In this document: piece after piece, positions 50,177-59,481 of the stretch | How the letters are laid out: each line of letters opens with the position of its first letter | How positions within the stretch are numbered: the stretch's first letter is position 1 | Assembly (NCBI RefSeq): GCF_001870465.1 | Contig: NZ_MDGK01000055.1 | Span: 248,001-312,000, forward strand | Source: Pseudomonas extremorientalis | GTDB lineage: Bacteria > Pseudomonadota > Gammaproteobacteria > Pseudomonadales > Pseudomonadaceae | Direction of reading: 5' to 3' | DNA: 64,000 nt | The notes under the pieces: generated by a model | The model's input: the letters and a program-made list of their open reading frames with translations, nothing else | The model's database searches: none | Told to the model about the DNA's origin: nothing | Made by a program: the position numbers and the translations under genes

Positions 50177-51505
50177 ATGCCTATCAGTTCTACCGACATC
50201 AGCGCCATCGAGCGCTCAACCATGCGCAAGGTGGCGTGGCGACTGCTGCCGTTCCTGATCCTTTGCTACCTGCTGGCGATCATCGACCGCGGCAACATCG
50301 GCATGGCCTCGCTGCAAATGAACCAGGACCTGGGGCTGACCCCGGCGATCTTCGGCTTTGCCAGCAGCCTGTTCTTTGTCTCGTACTTCCTGATGGAAGT
50401 GCCGAGCAACCTGGCCTTGCAGCGCTTCGGCGCACGGGTGTGGATTGCGCGGATCATGGTTACCTGGGGCCTGATTTCCGCCGGCACAGCGTTTGTTACC
50501 GGCGCCAACTCGCTGTATGTGATGCGCTTCCTGCTGGGCGCGGCCGAGGCAGGATTCTTCCCGGGCGTGCTGCTGTACCTCACTTACTGGCTGCCAGCGG
50601 CATACCGTGGGCGCATGGTCGCGATTTTCATGGTGGCGATTCCCGGCGCCAACTTCATCGGCTCACCACTGTCCGGCTTGTTGTTGAGCCTGGACGGCTG
50701 GTTCGGCATGCGTGGCTGGCACTGGCTGTTCATCATCGAAGGCATTCCCGCTGTACTGCTGGGCATCGCCTGCCTGTTCGTGCTGACTGATCGCCCGGAA
50801 CAAGCCAAATGGCTGAACCACGAGCAGCGCCACTGGCTCACTGGCCGCCTCGACGAAGAGCGCAACCGCAAGACCGCCATCGGGCATATCTCCCTGTGGA
50901 AACTGCTGCGCCACAAGCACATCTGGGTGCTGGCACTGATCTATTCCGGCGCATCGGCGGCCGGCAGCACAATGAGTGTATGGGCGCCGCAACTGCTCAA
51001 GACGTTTGGCCTGGACAACCTGGAAATCGGCATGGTCAACGCCATCCCCTACGGGCTCGCGTCCATTCTGATGATTGTGTGGGGCCGCAGCTCCGACAAG
51101 ACCGGTGAACGCCGCTGGCATACCGCACTCACCCTGTTGCTGATCACCGGCGGGTTGCTGCTGGCGCTGGTGACCTCTTCGCTGGTCGCCACGGTGTTCA
51201 TGCTGTCAATGGTGCTGATCGGTGCGTACTCCATGAAAGGACCGTTCTGGGCGCTGGTCTCGACCTGGCTTTCATCCTCCACCGCAGCCGCTGGCTTGGC
51301 CGCCGTAGGCGCGATGGCCAACCTGATAGGCGGCGGCATCATGGTCAACGTGTATGGAACCATTCATCACGCTACAGGCAGCTACGCCCTTGCATTGCTG
51401 CCGCTGGCGGCGCTGTGTGCCGCTGGTGCGATCATGGTGTTGCTGATGGGGCGCAAGCAGATGAGCGAAACGGCGCAACTCAATAAACCTGCCAACGCGA
51501 CCTGA
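50177..51505 (+). CDS. MFS transporter, ACS family
   Basis: 442 residues with 12 hydrophobic segments. LAIIDRGNIGMASLQMNQDLGL after helix 1 and FFVSYFLMEVPSNLALQRFGAR followed by FLLGAAEAGFFPGVLLYLTYW are ACS-family signatures, as in carriers for phthalate, tartrate, hydroxyphenylacetate and sugar acids. GGGAG precedes the ATG. It lies 65 bases after the 2-hydroxyacid dehydrogenase gene, so it likely imports that enzyme's substrate, an organic anion. Confidence 0.9.
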   Translation: MPISSTDISAIERSTMRKVAWRLLPFLILCYLLAIIDRGNIGMASLQMNQDLGLTPAIFGFASSLFFVSYFLMEVPSNLALQRFGARVWIARIMVTWGLISAGTAFVTGANSLYVMRFLLGAAEAGFFPGVLLYLTYWLPAAYRGRMVAIFMVAIPGANFIGSPLSGLLLSLDGWFGMRGWHWLFIIEGIPAVLLGIACLFVLTDRPEQAKWLNHEQRHWLTGRLDEERNRKTAIGHISLWKLLRHKHIWVLALIYSGASAAGSTMSVWAPQLLKTFGLDNLEIGMVNAIPYGLASILMIVWGRSSDKTGERRWHTALTLLLITGGLLLALVTSSLVATVFMLSMVLIGAYSMKGPFWALVSTWLSSSTAAAGLAAVGAMANLIGGGIMVNVYGTIHHATGSYALALLPLAALCAAGAIMVLLMGRKQMSETAQLNKPANAT

Positions 51506-51621
51506 AAAAGCGGGAGGGGCAGCACGATGATTCGACTGCCCTTCTCCCCACCGCTTTGACCGCGCCGACCAATGGCAGTATTTTGCAGCCTACCCGCCCA
51601 CCCCCTCACAAGGAGCAACCC

Positions 51622-52362
51622 ATGGTAAAAACCCGCCCACGCCCCGCAGTCACTGGGGTGGCCTCGGCTGATCGGGTGCTCACCGTGCTGACTGCCTTCC
51701 GCATGGGGGATACCGCCCTGGAACTGGCCGAACTCGCCGCACGCACCGGACTGATCAAAAGCACCATCATGCGTTTGATGGTTTCGCTTGAGAATCACGG
51801 CCTGATCACCCGCCTGGCCGATGGTCGCTATCAGCTGGCCACCGAAATCATGCGCTTGAACACAGTGTACCAGGACGGCCTCGATCTTGAACGCCACATC
51901 ACTCCGCTGCTGCACCGCCTGACTCAGGAAACCGGCGAAACCGCTTCCTTCTACGTACGCCACGGCGCTTATCGGATGTGCCTGTACCGCGTGAACTCCC
52001 CTCACCATCTGCGCCTGCACCTGCAACCCGGGGACACTCGCCCCATGGACGGCGCCGCCGGAGCCGAGGCGTTGCGTACACCCTATGCGCTGGCCGCGAA
52101 AATGATCAAACCGATTTTCTCCCATGGCGCCACCGACCCCCATGCCTCGTCCATGGCCCTGCCCATCTTCGGTCCAGGGGAAAACCTGATCGGCGCACTG
52201 GTACTGTCCGGCCCCGCCAGCCGCCTGACCGCCGAACAGGCGCAGACGCTGCACCCGCTGTTCCAGCAAGCGGCGGTCGAACTGACCCGCAGCCTGGGCG
52301 GCGACGCACTTGCCAGCACCGAGGCCCCGCAAAAAAAGCTGCGCGGCAAGAAATCCGACTAA
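51622..52362 (+). CDS. IclR-family transcriptional regulator
   Basis: 246 residues. Winged helix at about 15-70 (DTALELAELAARTGLIKSTIMRLMVSLENHGLI) and IclR effector domain after it (GETASFYVRHGAYRMCLYRV, GPGENLIGALVLSGP). A basic C-terminal tail (KKLRGKK) is additional. AAGGAG lies 7 bases before the ATG. Third gene in the run of 2-hydroxyacid dehydrogenase and MFS genes and the most likely regulator of that group and of the divergent RraA-like gene. Effector unknown. Confidence 0.9.
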   Translation: MVKTRPRPAVTGVASADRVLTVLTAFRMGDTALELAELAARTGLIKSTIMRLMVSLENHGLITRLADGRYQLATEIMRLNTVYQDGLDLERHITPLLHRLTQETGETASFYVRHGAYRMCLYRVNSPHHLRLHLQPGDTRPMDGAAGAEALRTPYALAAKMIKPIFSHGATDPHASSMALPIFGPGENLIGALVLSGPASRLTAEQAQTLHPLFQQAAVELTRSLGGDALASTEAPQKKLRGKKSD

Positions 52363-52528
52363 AACGCCGGCCTGCCAGGTGCGAGCCGCATCGCACCTCA
52401 AGCGACATTCGACCACATGCCATCATCGCAGCACCTGTAATAGTCTATTGCAGGACTCTAATGTACTAACCAGTTACTTATCTTGCTAAAATCGCGTCTT
52501 TGCCCTCTCACATTCGAGTCCTGTCGAC

Positions 52529-54937
52529 ATGAAACGAGCATCGCGCGCCACTGGCGTCTCTAGAATCCTACTGCTGGGCCTGGGCGTTATCATCGCCCTG
52601 CTCGGCCTCGCGCTGGCCATCGGCGGCGGCAAACTGGTGAGCCTGGGAGGCTCCTGGTACTTCTTGATCGGCGGTGCGGCCATGGCCGTGTCCGGCTTGC
52701 TGATTGCCCGACGCAAGCCGGCGGGCGCGTGGCTGTTCGCGGCCTTCCTGGTCGGCACGGCTCTCTGGGCGGTGGCGGATGTGGGGCTGGTGTTCTGGCC
52801 GTTGTTCTCCCGCCTGTTCATGTTTACGGTGATCGGCCTGGTGGTAGCGCTGGTGTACCCGCTGCTGGTCAACCGGCCTGCACGTGGCGCCTATGGCGTG
52901 GCGGCGGTATTGGCGGTGGGCGTGGCCGTGGCGGCGGGCAACATGTTTGTCGCCCACCCGAGCGTGGCACCCACCGGCACTGGCCCAGGCATCACGCCGG
53001 TGGCCGCAGCCGACGCACAGAAAGACTGGGCGCACTACGGCAACACCGAAGGCGGCAGCCGCTTCGCCGCGCTGGACCAAATCAATCGCGACAATATCAA
53101 TAAGCTCAAAGTGGCCTGGACCTACCACACCGGTGACGTCGCTCTCAGCGACGGCAACGGTGCCGAAGACCAGCTCACCCCGCTGCAGATCGGCAACAAA
53201 GTGTTCATCTGCACGCCGCACAACAACCTGATCGCCCTCGACGCCGACACCGGCAAAGAGCTGTGGAAGAACGAGATCAACGCCAAATCGGCGGTGTGGC
53301 AGCGTTGCCGTGGCATGGCCTACTTCGACGCCACTGCGCCGATTACCCAGCCGACCCAACCGAACAGCTCACCGATCATCGCCGCCAGCGTGCCCGCCGG
53401 TGCGCAGTGCCAGCGCCGCTTGCTGACCAACACCATCGATGCACGCCTGATCGCCGTGGACGCCGACACCGGCCAGTTCTGCGAAGACTTCGGCACCCAC
53501 GGCCAGGTGGATTTGAAAGCCGGCCTGGGCAACGTGCCGGACAGCTACTACCAACTGTCCTCGGCACCGCTGATCGCCGGCACTACCGTGGTGGTCGGCG
53601 GCCGCGTGGCCGACAACGTGCAGACCGACATGCCCGGCGGCGTGATCCGTGGCTTCGACGTAATCACCGGCCAGATGCGCTGGGCGTTCGACCCGGGCAA
53701 CCCGGAAGACAAAAAAGCCCCGGCCGACGGTAGCACCTACGTGCGCAGCACGCCGAACAGCTGGGCGCCAATGTCCTATGACCCGCTGATGAACACCGTA
53801 TTCTTGCCGATGGGCAGCTCGTCCACCGACATCTACGGTGTGGAACGCACCCAGCTCAACCACAAATACGGCGCGTCGGTACTGGCACTGGACGCCTCCA
53901 CCGGCGCGGAAAAATGGGTGTACCAGACCGTCCACAATGACCTGTGGGACTTCGACCTGCCGATGCAGCCGAGCCTGATCGACTTCACCCCGCCGGGCAG
54001 CGACAAGGCTGTGCCTGCGCTGGTGATCGGCACCAAGGCCGGGCAGATCTACGTGCTCGACCGTGCCACCGGCAAGCCGCTGACCGAGGTGAAGGAAGTG
54101 CCGGTCAAGGCCGCAAACATCCCTGACGAACCCTACTCGCCCACCCAGCCAAAATCGGTCGGCATGCCACAGATCGGCGCGCAGACCCTGACCGAATCGG
54201 ACATGTGGGGCGCCACACCGTTTGACCAGTTGCTGTGCCGCATCGACTTCAAGGGCATGCGCTACGACGGCCTGTACACCGCGCCGGGCACCGATAAATC
54301 CCTGAGTTTCCCGGGCTCGCTGGGTGGCATGAACTGGGGCAGCATCTCCACCGACCCGGTGCACGGTTTTATCTTCGTCAACGACATGCGCCTGGGCCTG
54401 TGGATCCAGATGATACCCTCGCAGAACAAGGCCCAGGCCGCGTCGGGTGGCGAAGCGCTGAATACCGGCATGGGCGCCGTGCCACTCAAGGGCACGCCGT
54501 ATGCGGTGAACAAAAACCGCTTCCTGTCGGTGGCCGGTATTCCGTGCCAGGCGCCGCCGTTCGGCACCCTGACTGCGATCAACATGAAGACCCAGAAAGT
54601 CGCCTGGCAAGTACCGGTCGGCACCGTCGAGGACACCGGCCCCCTGGGCATCCGCATGCACCTGCCGATCAAGATCGGCCTGCCGACCCTCGGCGGCACC
54701 CTGTCGACCCAGGGCGGCCTGATCTTTATCGCCGGCACCCAGGACTTCTACCTGCGCGCCTTCAACAGCGGCAATGGCGAGGAAATCTGGAAGGCCCGCC
54801 TGCCCGTCGGCAGCCAGGGCGGCCCGATGACCTACGTATCGCCGAAAACCGGCAAACAGTACATCGTCATCACCGCCGGTGGCGCACGCCAGTCCACTGA
54901 CCGTGGCGACTACGTGATCGCCTACGCCCTGCCTTAA
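52529..54937 (+). CDS. gcd: Membrane-bound PQQ-dependent glucose dehydrogenase
   Basis: 802 residues, the length of m-GDH. Five hydrophobic segments (about 10-140) anchor the protein and bind ubiquinone; the rest is an eight-bladed PQQ propeller in the periplasm (DWAHYGNTEGGSRFAALDQIN, TPLQIGNKVFICTPHNNLIALDADTGKELW, VYQTVHNDLWDFDLPMQP with the catalytic Asp, and the C-terminal TQGGLIFIAGTQDFYLRAF). It oxidises glucose and other aldoses to lactones in the periplasm. It is followed 57 bases later by the OprB porin gene. Quinate/shikimate dehydrogenase relatives are shorter or differ in context. Confidence 0.95.
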   Translation: MKRASRATGVSRILLLGLGVIIALLGLALAIGGGKLVSLGGSWYFLIGGAAMAVSGLLIARRKPAGAWLFAAFLVGTALWAVADVGLVFWPLFSRLFMFTVIGLVVALVYPLLVNRPARGAYGVAAVLAVGVAVAAGNMFVAHPSVAPTGTGPGITPVAAADAQKDWAHYGNTEGGSRFAALDQINRDNINKLKVAWTYHTGDVALSDGNGAEDQLTPLQIGNKVFICTPHNNLIALDADTGKELWKNEINAKSAVWQRCRGMAYFDATAPITQPTQPNSSPIIAASVPAGAQCQRRLLTNTIDARLIAVDADTGQFCEDFGTHGQVDLKAGLGNVPDSYYQLSSAPLIAGTTVVVGGRVADNVQTDMPGGVIRGFDVITGQMRWAFDPGNPEDKKAPADGSTYVRSTPNSWAPMSYDPLMNTVFLPMGSSSTDIYGVERTQLNHKYGASVLALDASTGAEKWVYQTVHNDLWDFDLPMQPSLIDFTPPGSDKAVPALVIGTKAGQIYVLDRATGKPLTEVKEVPVKAANIPDEPYSPTQPKSVGMPQIGAQTLTESDMWGATPFDQLLCRIDFKGMRYDGLYTAPGTDKSLSFPGSLGGMNWGSISTDPVHGFIFVNDMRLGLWIQMIPSQNKAQAASGGEALNTGMGAVPLKGTPYAVNKNRFLSVAGIPCQAPPFGTLTAINMKTQKVAWQVPVGTVEDTGPLGIRMHLPIKIGLPTLGGTLSTQGGLIFIAGTQDFYLRAFNSGNGEEIWKARLPVGSQGGPMTYVSPKTGKQYIVITAGGARQSTDRGDYVIAYALP

Positions 54938-54994
54938 CCCCCCTGTTCGCGCGGCGCCTCCCCGGCGCCGCGCCTTGTGCCTGGAAAAACCCGC

Positions 54995-56260
54995 ATGACC
55001 CCCACTTCTCATATTGCCCTTGGGCGCCTGTTGCTGGGCCTCGCCCTGGGTGCCGCCCTGCCCGTACAAGCCGATGACACCACCCTGACCGGCGACTGGG
55101 GCGGCCTGCGCCGTGAACTCGACGCACAGGGCATCCGCTTCACCGGCGACTACAGCGGCGAGACCGCCTACAACGCCCACGGCGGCCAGCACCGCTCGGC
55201 GCGCTACTCGCAGAACCTCAAGCTCGGCGTGCAGTTCGACCTGGGCAAGCTCTACGGCTTGAACAATGGCGACCGCATCCAGCTCACGATCAATGACCGG
55301 CGCGGCAACAGTGCGTCCGAGGACCTGGTGGGCAACCGCCTGCCGATCCAGGAAAACTATGGCGGTCTCTACACCCGCCTCACCGAGTTGAGCTACGAAC
55401 GCACGCTGTTCACCCCGGCGCTGAACGTCAAGCTCGGCTACATGGCCATGGGCAATGACCTCGGCGGCCTCGACAGCGGGATCTTGTGCAACTTCATGAA
55501 CGCCGGGTTCTGCGGGCACCCGCTGAACATGTCCGGCGGCAGCGGCTGGACCAACTACCCGAATGCACGACTGGGTGCGCGGGTGAAATATGACTTCTCG
55601 CCGGCCTGGCAATTGCGCGTTGCCGCCTTCAACGTCGACCCGCAAAGCAACGGCAACTCCAGCCGCGCCTGGCGCCTGGACCCCAAGCACACCACTGGCA
55701 CCGTGGTGCCCATCGAATTGATCTACAAACACGCCGGCAGCCTGCCGGGCGAATACAAGCTGGGCTATTACTACGACAGCTCCGACGTGAAACGCATCGG
55801 CAGCACCAGGGAGGTCAGCGGCCGCGGTGGTCACTACCTGCTGATCGACCAGGCAGTGTGGGCCTCGGACTCATCCGCCGGCCGTGTGCTGCACGCCTTC
55901 GGCCAGTATTCCGCCGCCAGCGAAGCGGCCTCGCCGTTCAGCAAGTGGTACGGCGCAGGCGTGGTGCTGTACAAGCCGTTCGAAGGCCGGCCGCGTGACA
56001 CCCTGGCCCTGGGTTATGGTCGCGCCGTGCCGAACCCGCGCAGCCGCGAGGTACAGGAACTGGCCGCCTTCAAAGCCGGGACCGACTATCCCGACCTGAA
56101 CAATGCCGAACAACTGATCGAACTCAGCTACGGCTACCAGGCCACCCCCTGGCTGACCCTGCGCCCGGATGTGCAATACATCATCGAGCCGGGTGCGTTT
56201 TCCGGTGACAACATCGATAACGCCCTGGTGCTGGGCCTGCAGGTCAAGGCGGTGTTCTGA
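54995..56260 (+). CDS. oprB: Carbohydrate-selective porin OprB
   Basis: 421 residues with a signal peptide (MTPTSHIALGRLLLGLALGAALPVQA) and the OprB 16-stranded barrel: TGDWGGLRRELDAQGIRF at the N-terminus, GSGWTNYPNARLGARV, and a C-terminal strand ending LGLQVKAVF with the terminal Phe. It lets glucose and other sugars through the outer membrane. It lies directly after gcd, so uptake into the periplasm and oxidation there are co-expressed. Only a weak GGAA precedes the ATG. Confidence 0.95.
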   Translation: MTPTSHIALGRLLLGLALGAALPVQADDTTLTGDWGGLRRELDAQGIRFTGDYSGETAYNAHGGQHRSARYSQNLKLGVQFDLGKLYGLNNGDRIQLTINDRRGNSASEDLVGNRLPIQENYGGLYTRLTELSYERTLFTPALNVKLGYMAMGNDLGGLDSGILCNFMNAGFCGHPLNMSGGSGWTNYPNARLGARVKYDFSPAWQLRVAAFNVDPQSNGNSSRAWRLDPKHTTGTVVPIELIYKHAGSLPGEYKLGYYYDSSDVKRIGSTREVSGRGGHYLLIDQAVWASDSSAGRVLHAFGQYSAASEAASPFSKWYGAGVVLYKPFEGRPRDTLALGYGRAVPNPRSREVQELAAFKAGTDYPDLNNAEQLIELSYGYQATPWLTLRPDVQYIIEPGAFSGDNIDNALVLGLQVKAVF

Positions 56261-56266
56261 GGCGAC

Positions 56267-56749
56267 TCAGTCGTCTGATGGCAACGCCCTGTTCGCCCGT
56301 TCGAGCGCAGTGATGCGCTCGACTTTCCTCCCGGAGCGCTCTGCTTCGAACTCCGATTCCAGGAACACTTTGACGATGCTCTTGGCCAGCTCGGGCCCGA
56401 TCACCCGCGCACCGATGGACAGGATCTGCGCATCGTTGCTCTTGCGTGCGCGCTCGGCCGAATAGGTATCGTGGGCCTGGGCGGCCCGCACACCCTTGAT
56501 CTTGTTGGCGGAAATCGCCATGCCGATGCCGGTGCCGCAGATCAACACACCCAGGCGCTGCTCACCCGCGCCCACCGCCGTGGCTACGGCTGCTGCGATG
56601 TCCGGGTACAGCACCGGGCTGGACGAATGGCAGCCAAAGTCCTCGACCTCATACCCCAGGCTTTCGATAAAACGCTTGAGCATTTCCTTGAGCTCAAAGC
56701 CTGCCTCGTCGCATCCGATGGCCACCGAAAACATCGTTTGTGCACCCAT
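56267..56749 (-). CDS. RpiB/LacAB-family sugar-phosphate isomerase, predicted D-erythrulose 4-phosphate isomerase
   Basis: 160 residues of the RpiB family. C71 in ICGTGIGM, the base of ring isomerisation, is present, as is H93 in AQAHDTYSAERARKSND. The N-terminal motif is GCDEAGF instead of the GCDHVGF of E. coli RpiB, so the His there is Glu, a variation seen in non-ribose members. It is divergent from an operon containing a dihydroxyacetone-type kinase, which points to a tetrulose 4-phosphate (DerI-like) rather than ribose 5-phosphate. GAGAGG lies 5 bases before the ATG. It is convergent with oprB, with a 6-base gap. Confidence 0.9.
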   Translation of the reverse strand: MGAQTMFSVAIGCDEAGFELKEMLKRFIESLGYEVEDFGCHSSSPVLYPDIAAAVATAVGAGEQRLGVLICGTGIGMAISANKIKGVRAAQAHDTYSAERARKSNDAQILSIGARVIGPELAKSIVKVFLESEFEAERSGRKVERITALERANRALPSDD

Positions 56750-56769
56750 TACTGCCTCTCTATCAGACC

Positions 56770-56781
56770 GATCAAATGATC
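56770..56781. promoter_or_regulatory. Operator-like site before the RpiB-like gene
   Basis: GATCAAATGATC, a near-palindrome followed by ACTA, so that TGATCACTA is shared with the operon-side copy. It lies 20 bases before the isomerase start. Confidence 0.5.
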
Positions 56782-56926
56782 ACTAACTGAAATTATGCAC
56801 AATCATTAGCGGACGATCAGCCCACCGCTGTCAAGGCTTATTTCAAGGCGAAGTGCCGCTAAAACGATAAAAGCATGTGCGAACACTGCGCCAAACCATT
56901 GACAAAGCCGGCCCGAGCAGTTTAAA

Positions 56927-56955
56927 CATATGATCACTATCCGATCATATGATCA
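56927..56955. promoter_or_regulatory. Operator-like repeats before the tetritol operon
   Basis: CATATGATCA occurs twice (56927-56936 and 56946-56955), 19 bases apart, the second within the perfect palindrome GATCATATGATC (56943-56954). It lies 50 bases before the ABC ATPase start, and shares TGATCACTA with the RpiB side. Confidence 0.6.
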
Positions 56956-57005
56956 GGCTGTTGGCTAAGCCTACCTAATAAGAAAATCAGCAAGAGGACA
57001 CACCG

Positions 57006-58493
57006 ATGGCCCCGCCATTACTGCTTCACGCTGAACAAGTTTCCAAGGCCTACGCCGGGGTCCCTGCCCTGCGCGACGGGCGCCTCTCCCTGCGGGCCGG
57101 CAGCGTGCACGCACTGTGCGGCGGCAATGGCGCCGGCAAATCCACCTTCCTCAGCATCTTGATGGGCATCACCCAGCGTGACGCCGGCAGCATCCTGCTC
57201 AACGGCCAGCCGGTGCAGTTCGACCGCCCCAGCGCAGCCCTCGCCGCCGGGGTGGCGATGATCACCCAGGAGCTGGAACCCATCCCCTACATGACCGTCG
57301 CCGAAAATATCTGGCTGGGCCGCGAGCCACGCCGCGCCGGCTGTATCGTCGACAGCAAGGAACTGAACCGACGCACCCGCGAACTGCTGCAAAGCCTGGA
57401 GTTCGACGTGGACGCCACCAGCCCCATGCATCGCCTGAGCGTGGCGCAGATCCAACTGGTGGAGATCGCCAAGGCGTTCAGCCATGACTGCCAGGTGATG
57501 ATCATGGACGAACCCACCTCGGCCATCGGCGAACACGAAGCGCAAACCCTGTTCAAGGCGATCCGCCGCCTGACCGCCCGTGGCGCCGGGATCATCTATG
57601 TGTCGCACCGCCTGAGTGAACTGGCGCAGATTGCCGATGACTACAGCATCTTCCGCGACGGCGCCTTTGTGGAAAGCGGGCGCATGGCCGATATCGACCG
57701 CGCCCACCTGGTGCGCGGCATCGTCGGCCAGGAGTTGCAGCGCATCGACCATAAAGTCGGCCGCGAATGCGCCGCCGCCACGTGCCTGGATGTCAATGGC
57801 CTGAGCCGTGACGGCGAGTTCCAGGACATCAGCCTGCAACTGCGCCAGGGTGAAATCCTCGGCATCTATGGGCTGATGGGTTCGGGCCGCAGCGAATTCC
57901 TCAACTGCCTGTATGGCCTGACCCTGCCGGACGCCGGCAGCGCCACCCTGCAAGGCCAGCCCCTGCCCACCGGCACCCCGGCGGCGACCATCCGCGCCGG
58001 CATGTCCCTGGTCACCGAAGACCGCAAGGACAGCGGCCTGGTGCTCAGCGCCAGCATCCTCGCCAACATCGCGCTGTCGGCCTACAAGCAATTGTCGAGC
58101 TGGTCGGTGATCAATGCGCGCAAGGAACAGGCCCTGGCGCAGAGCATGGTCAAGCGCCTGCAGATCAAGATCTCCTCCCTGGACCTGCCGGTGGAATCCA
58201 TGAGCGGCGGCAACCAGCAGAAAGTGGTGCTCGCCAAATGCCTGTCGACCCAGCCGATCTGCCTGCTGTGCGACGAACCCACGCGCGGCATCGACGAAGG
58301 CGCCAAGCAGGAGATCTATCACCTGCTCGACGAATTCGTGCGCGCCGGCGGTGCTGCCATCGTGGTCTCGTCCGAGGCGCCGGAACTGCTGCACCTGAGT
58401 GACCGCATCGCAGTGTTCAAGGGCGGCCGCCTGGTGACCGTCAGCAGCGACACCGCCCTTTCCCAGGAAGCCTTGTTGAGTCTTGCCTCATGA
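57006..58493 (+). CDS. Sugar-type ABC transporter ATP-binding protein
   Basis: 495 residues with two ABC domains, the RbsA/XylG/AraG layout. First domain: Walker A GGNGAGKST (the usual Glu replaced by Gly), a divergent signature LSVAQIQLVEIAKAF and Walker B VMIMDEPTSAIG; second: degenerate Walker A (MGSGRSEF), signature MSGGNQQKVVLAK and Walker B LLCDEPTRGID. It should power a sugar or polyol importer with the following permease, whose start overlaps its stop by 4 bases. First gene of the operon. No periplasmic binding protein gene accompanies it. Confidence 0.95.
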   Translation: MAPPLLLHAEQVSKAYAGVPALRDGRLSLRAGSVHALCGGNGAGKSTFLSILMGITQRDAGSILLNGQPVQFDRPSAALAAGVAMITQELEPIPYMTVAENIWLGREPRRAGCIVDSKELNRRTRELLQSLEFDVDATSPMHRLSVAQIQLVEIAKAFSHDCQVMIMDEPTSAIGEHEAQTLFKAIRRLTARGAGIIYVSHRLSELAQIADDYSIFRDGAFVESGRMADIDRAHLVRGIVGQELQRIDHKVGRECAAATCLDVNGLSRDGEFQDISLQLRQGEILGIYGLMGSGRSEFLNCLYGLTLPDAGSATLQGQPLPTGTPAATIRAGMSLVTEDRKDSGLVLSASILANIALSAYKQLSSWSVINARKEQALAQSMVKRLQIKISSLDLPVESMSGGNQQKVVLAKCLSTQPICLLCDEPTRGIDEGAKQEIYHLLDEFVRAGGAAIVVSSEAPELLHLSDRIAVFKGGRLVTVSSDTALSQEALLSLAS

Positions 58494-59467
58494 ACAGTAA
58501 AGTCCTCGCCGCACCCGTCACTGCCGCGCCGCGCAACCGCCTGCGCTTGTCCCTCGACCGCTTCGGCCTGCCGCTGGTGTTTATCCTGCTGTGCCTGGTG
58601 ATGGCGTTTTCCAGCGAATACTTCATGACCTGGCGCAACTGGATGGACATCCTGCGCCAGACCTCCATTAACGGCATCCTGGCCGTGGGCATGACCTACG
58701 TGATCCTCACCAAGGGCATCGACCTGTCGGTGGGCTCGATCCTGGCCTTCGCCGGCTTGTGCAGCGCGCTGGTCGCCACCCAGGGTTATGGCCTGCTGGC
58801 GGCGGTGAGTGCGGGGATGTTTGCCGGGGCCATGCTCGGCATGGTCAACGGTTTCATGGTAGCCAACCTGAGCATCCCGCCCTTTGTCGCCACCCTCGGC
58901 ATGCTCAGCGTGGCGCGGGGCATGACCTTTATTCTCAACGACGGCAGCCCGGTCACCGACCTGCCGGACAGCTTCCTCGCCATGGGCATCGGCAAGCTAG
59001 GCCCTATTGGCGTGCCGATCATTATCTTTGCGGTGGTCGCGCTGATCTTCTGGATGGTGCTGCGCTACACCACCTACGGGCGCTACGTGTACGCCGTGGG
59101 CGGCAACGAAAAAAGCGCGCGCACCTCCGGCATCGGCGTGCGCAAGGTCACGTTCTCGGTGTATGTGATTTCCGGCCTGCTGGCGGGGTTGGCCGGGGTG
59201 GTGCTGGCGGCGCGCACCACCTCGGCCCTGCCCCAGGCGGGCGTGTCTTATGAGCTGGATGCGATTGCGGCGGTGGTGATCGGCGGCACCAGCCTGTCGG
59301 GTGGCACCGGCAGCATTGTCGGCACGTTGTTTGGCGCGCTGCTGATCGGTGTGATCAACAACGGTTTGAACCTGCTCGGGGTGTCGTCGTATTACCAACA
59401 AGTGGCCAAGGGATTGATCATCGTGCTTGCGGTGTTGATTGATGTCTGGCGCAAGAAAAAACGCTAA
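58490..59467 (+). CDS. Sugar-type ABC transporter permease
   Basis: 325 residues with about nine hydrophobic segments, BPD_transp_2 family (YVILTKGIDLSVGSILAFAGL, FVATLGMLSVARGMTFI, VVIGGTSLSGGTGSIVGTLFGALLIG). The ISLSGGTGS-type loop contacts the ATPase. Its ATG overlaps the stop of the ATPase gene. Within an operon of polyol catabolic genes the substrate is presumably a sugar alcohol; AraH- and RbsC-like proteins transport a range of small carbohydrates. Confidence 0.93.
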   Translation: MNSKVLAAPVTAAPRNRLRLSLDRFGLPLVFILLCLVMAFSSEYFMTWRNWMDILRQTSINGILAVGMTYVILTKGIDLSVGSILAFAGLCSALVATQGYGLLAAVSAGMFAGAMLGMVNGFMVANLSIPPFVATLGMLSVARGMTFILNDGSPVTDLPDSFLAMGIGKLGPIGVPIIIFAVVALIFWMVLRYTTYGRYVYAVGGNEKSARTSGIGVRKVTFSVYVISGLLAGLAGVVLAARTTSALPQAGVSYELDAIAAVVIGGTSLSGGTGSIVGTLFGALLIGVINNGLNLLGVSSYYQQVAKGLIIVLAVLIDVWRKKKR

Positions 59468-59481
59468 GTGGAGTGTGTGCA

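Noticed and set aside
53369..55834. An 821-codon minus-strand frame opposite gcd and oprB
   Set aside because: The plus-strand genes are unmistakable; the antisense translation is His/Val/Gly-rich and featureless, typical of a shadow frame.
56267..56749. Housekeeping ribose 5-phosphate isomerase B
   Set aside because: The divergent tetritol-type operon, shared operator motif and GCDEAGF variation point to a dedicated catabolic isomerase, although ribose 5-phosphate activity is not excluded.
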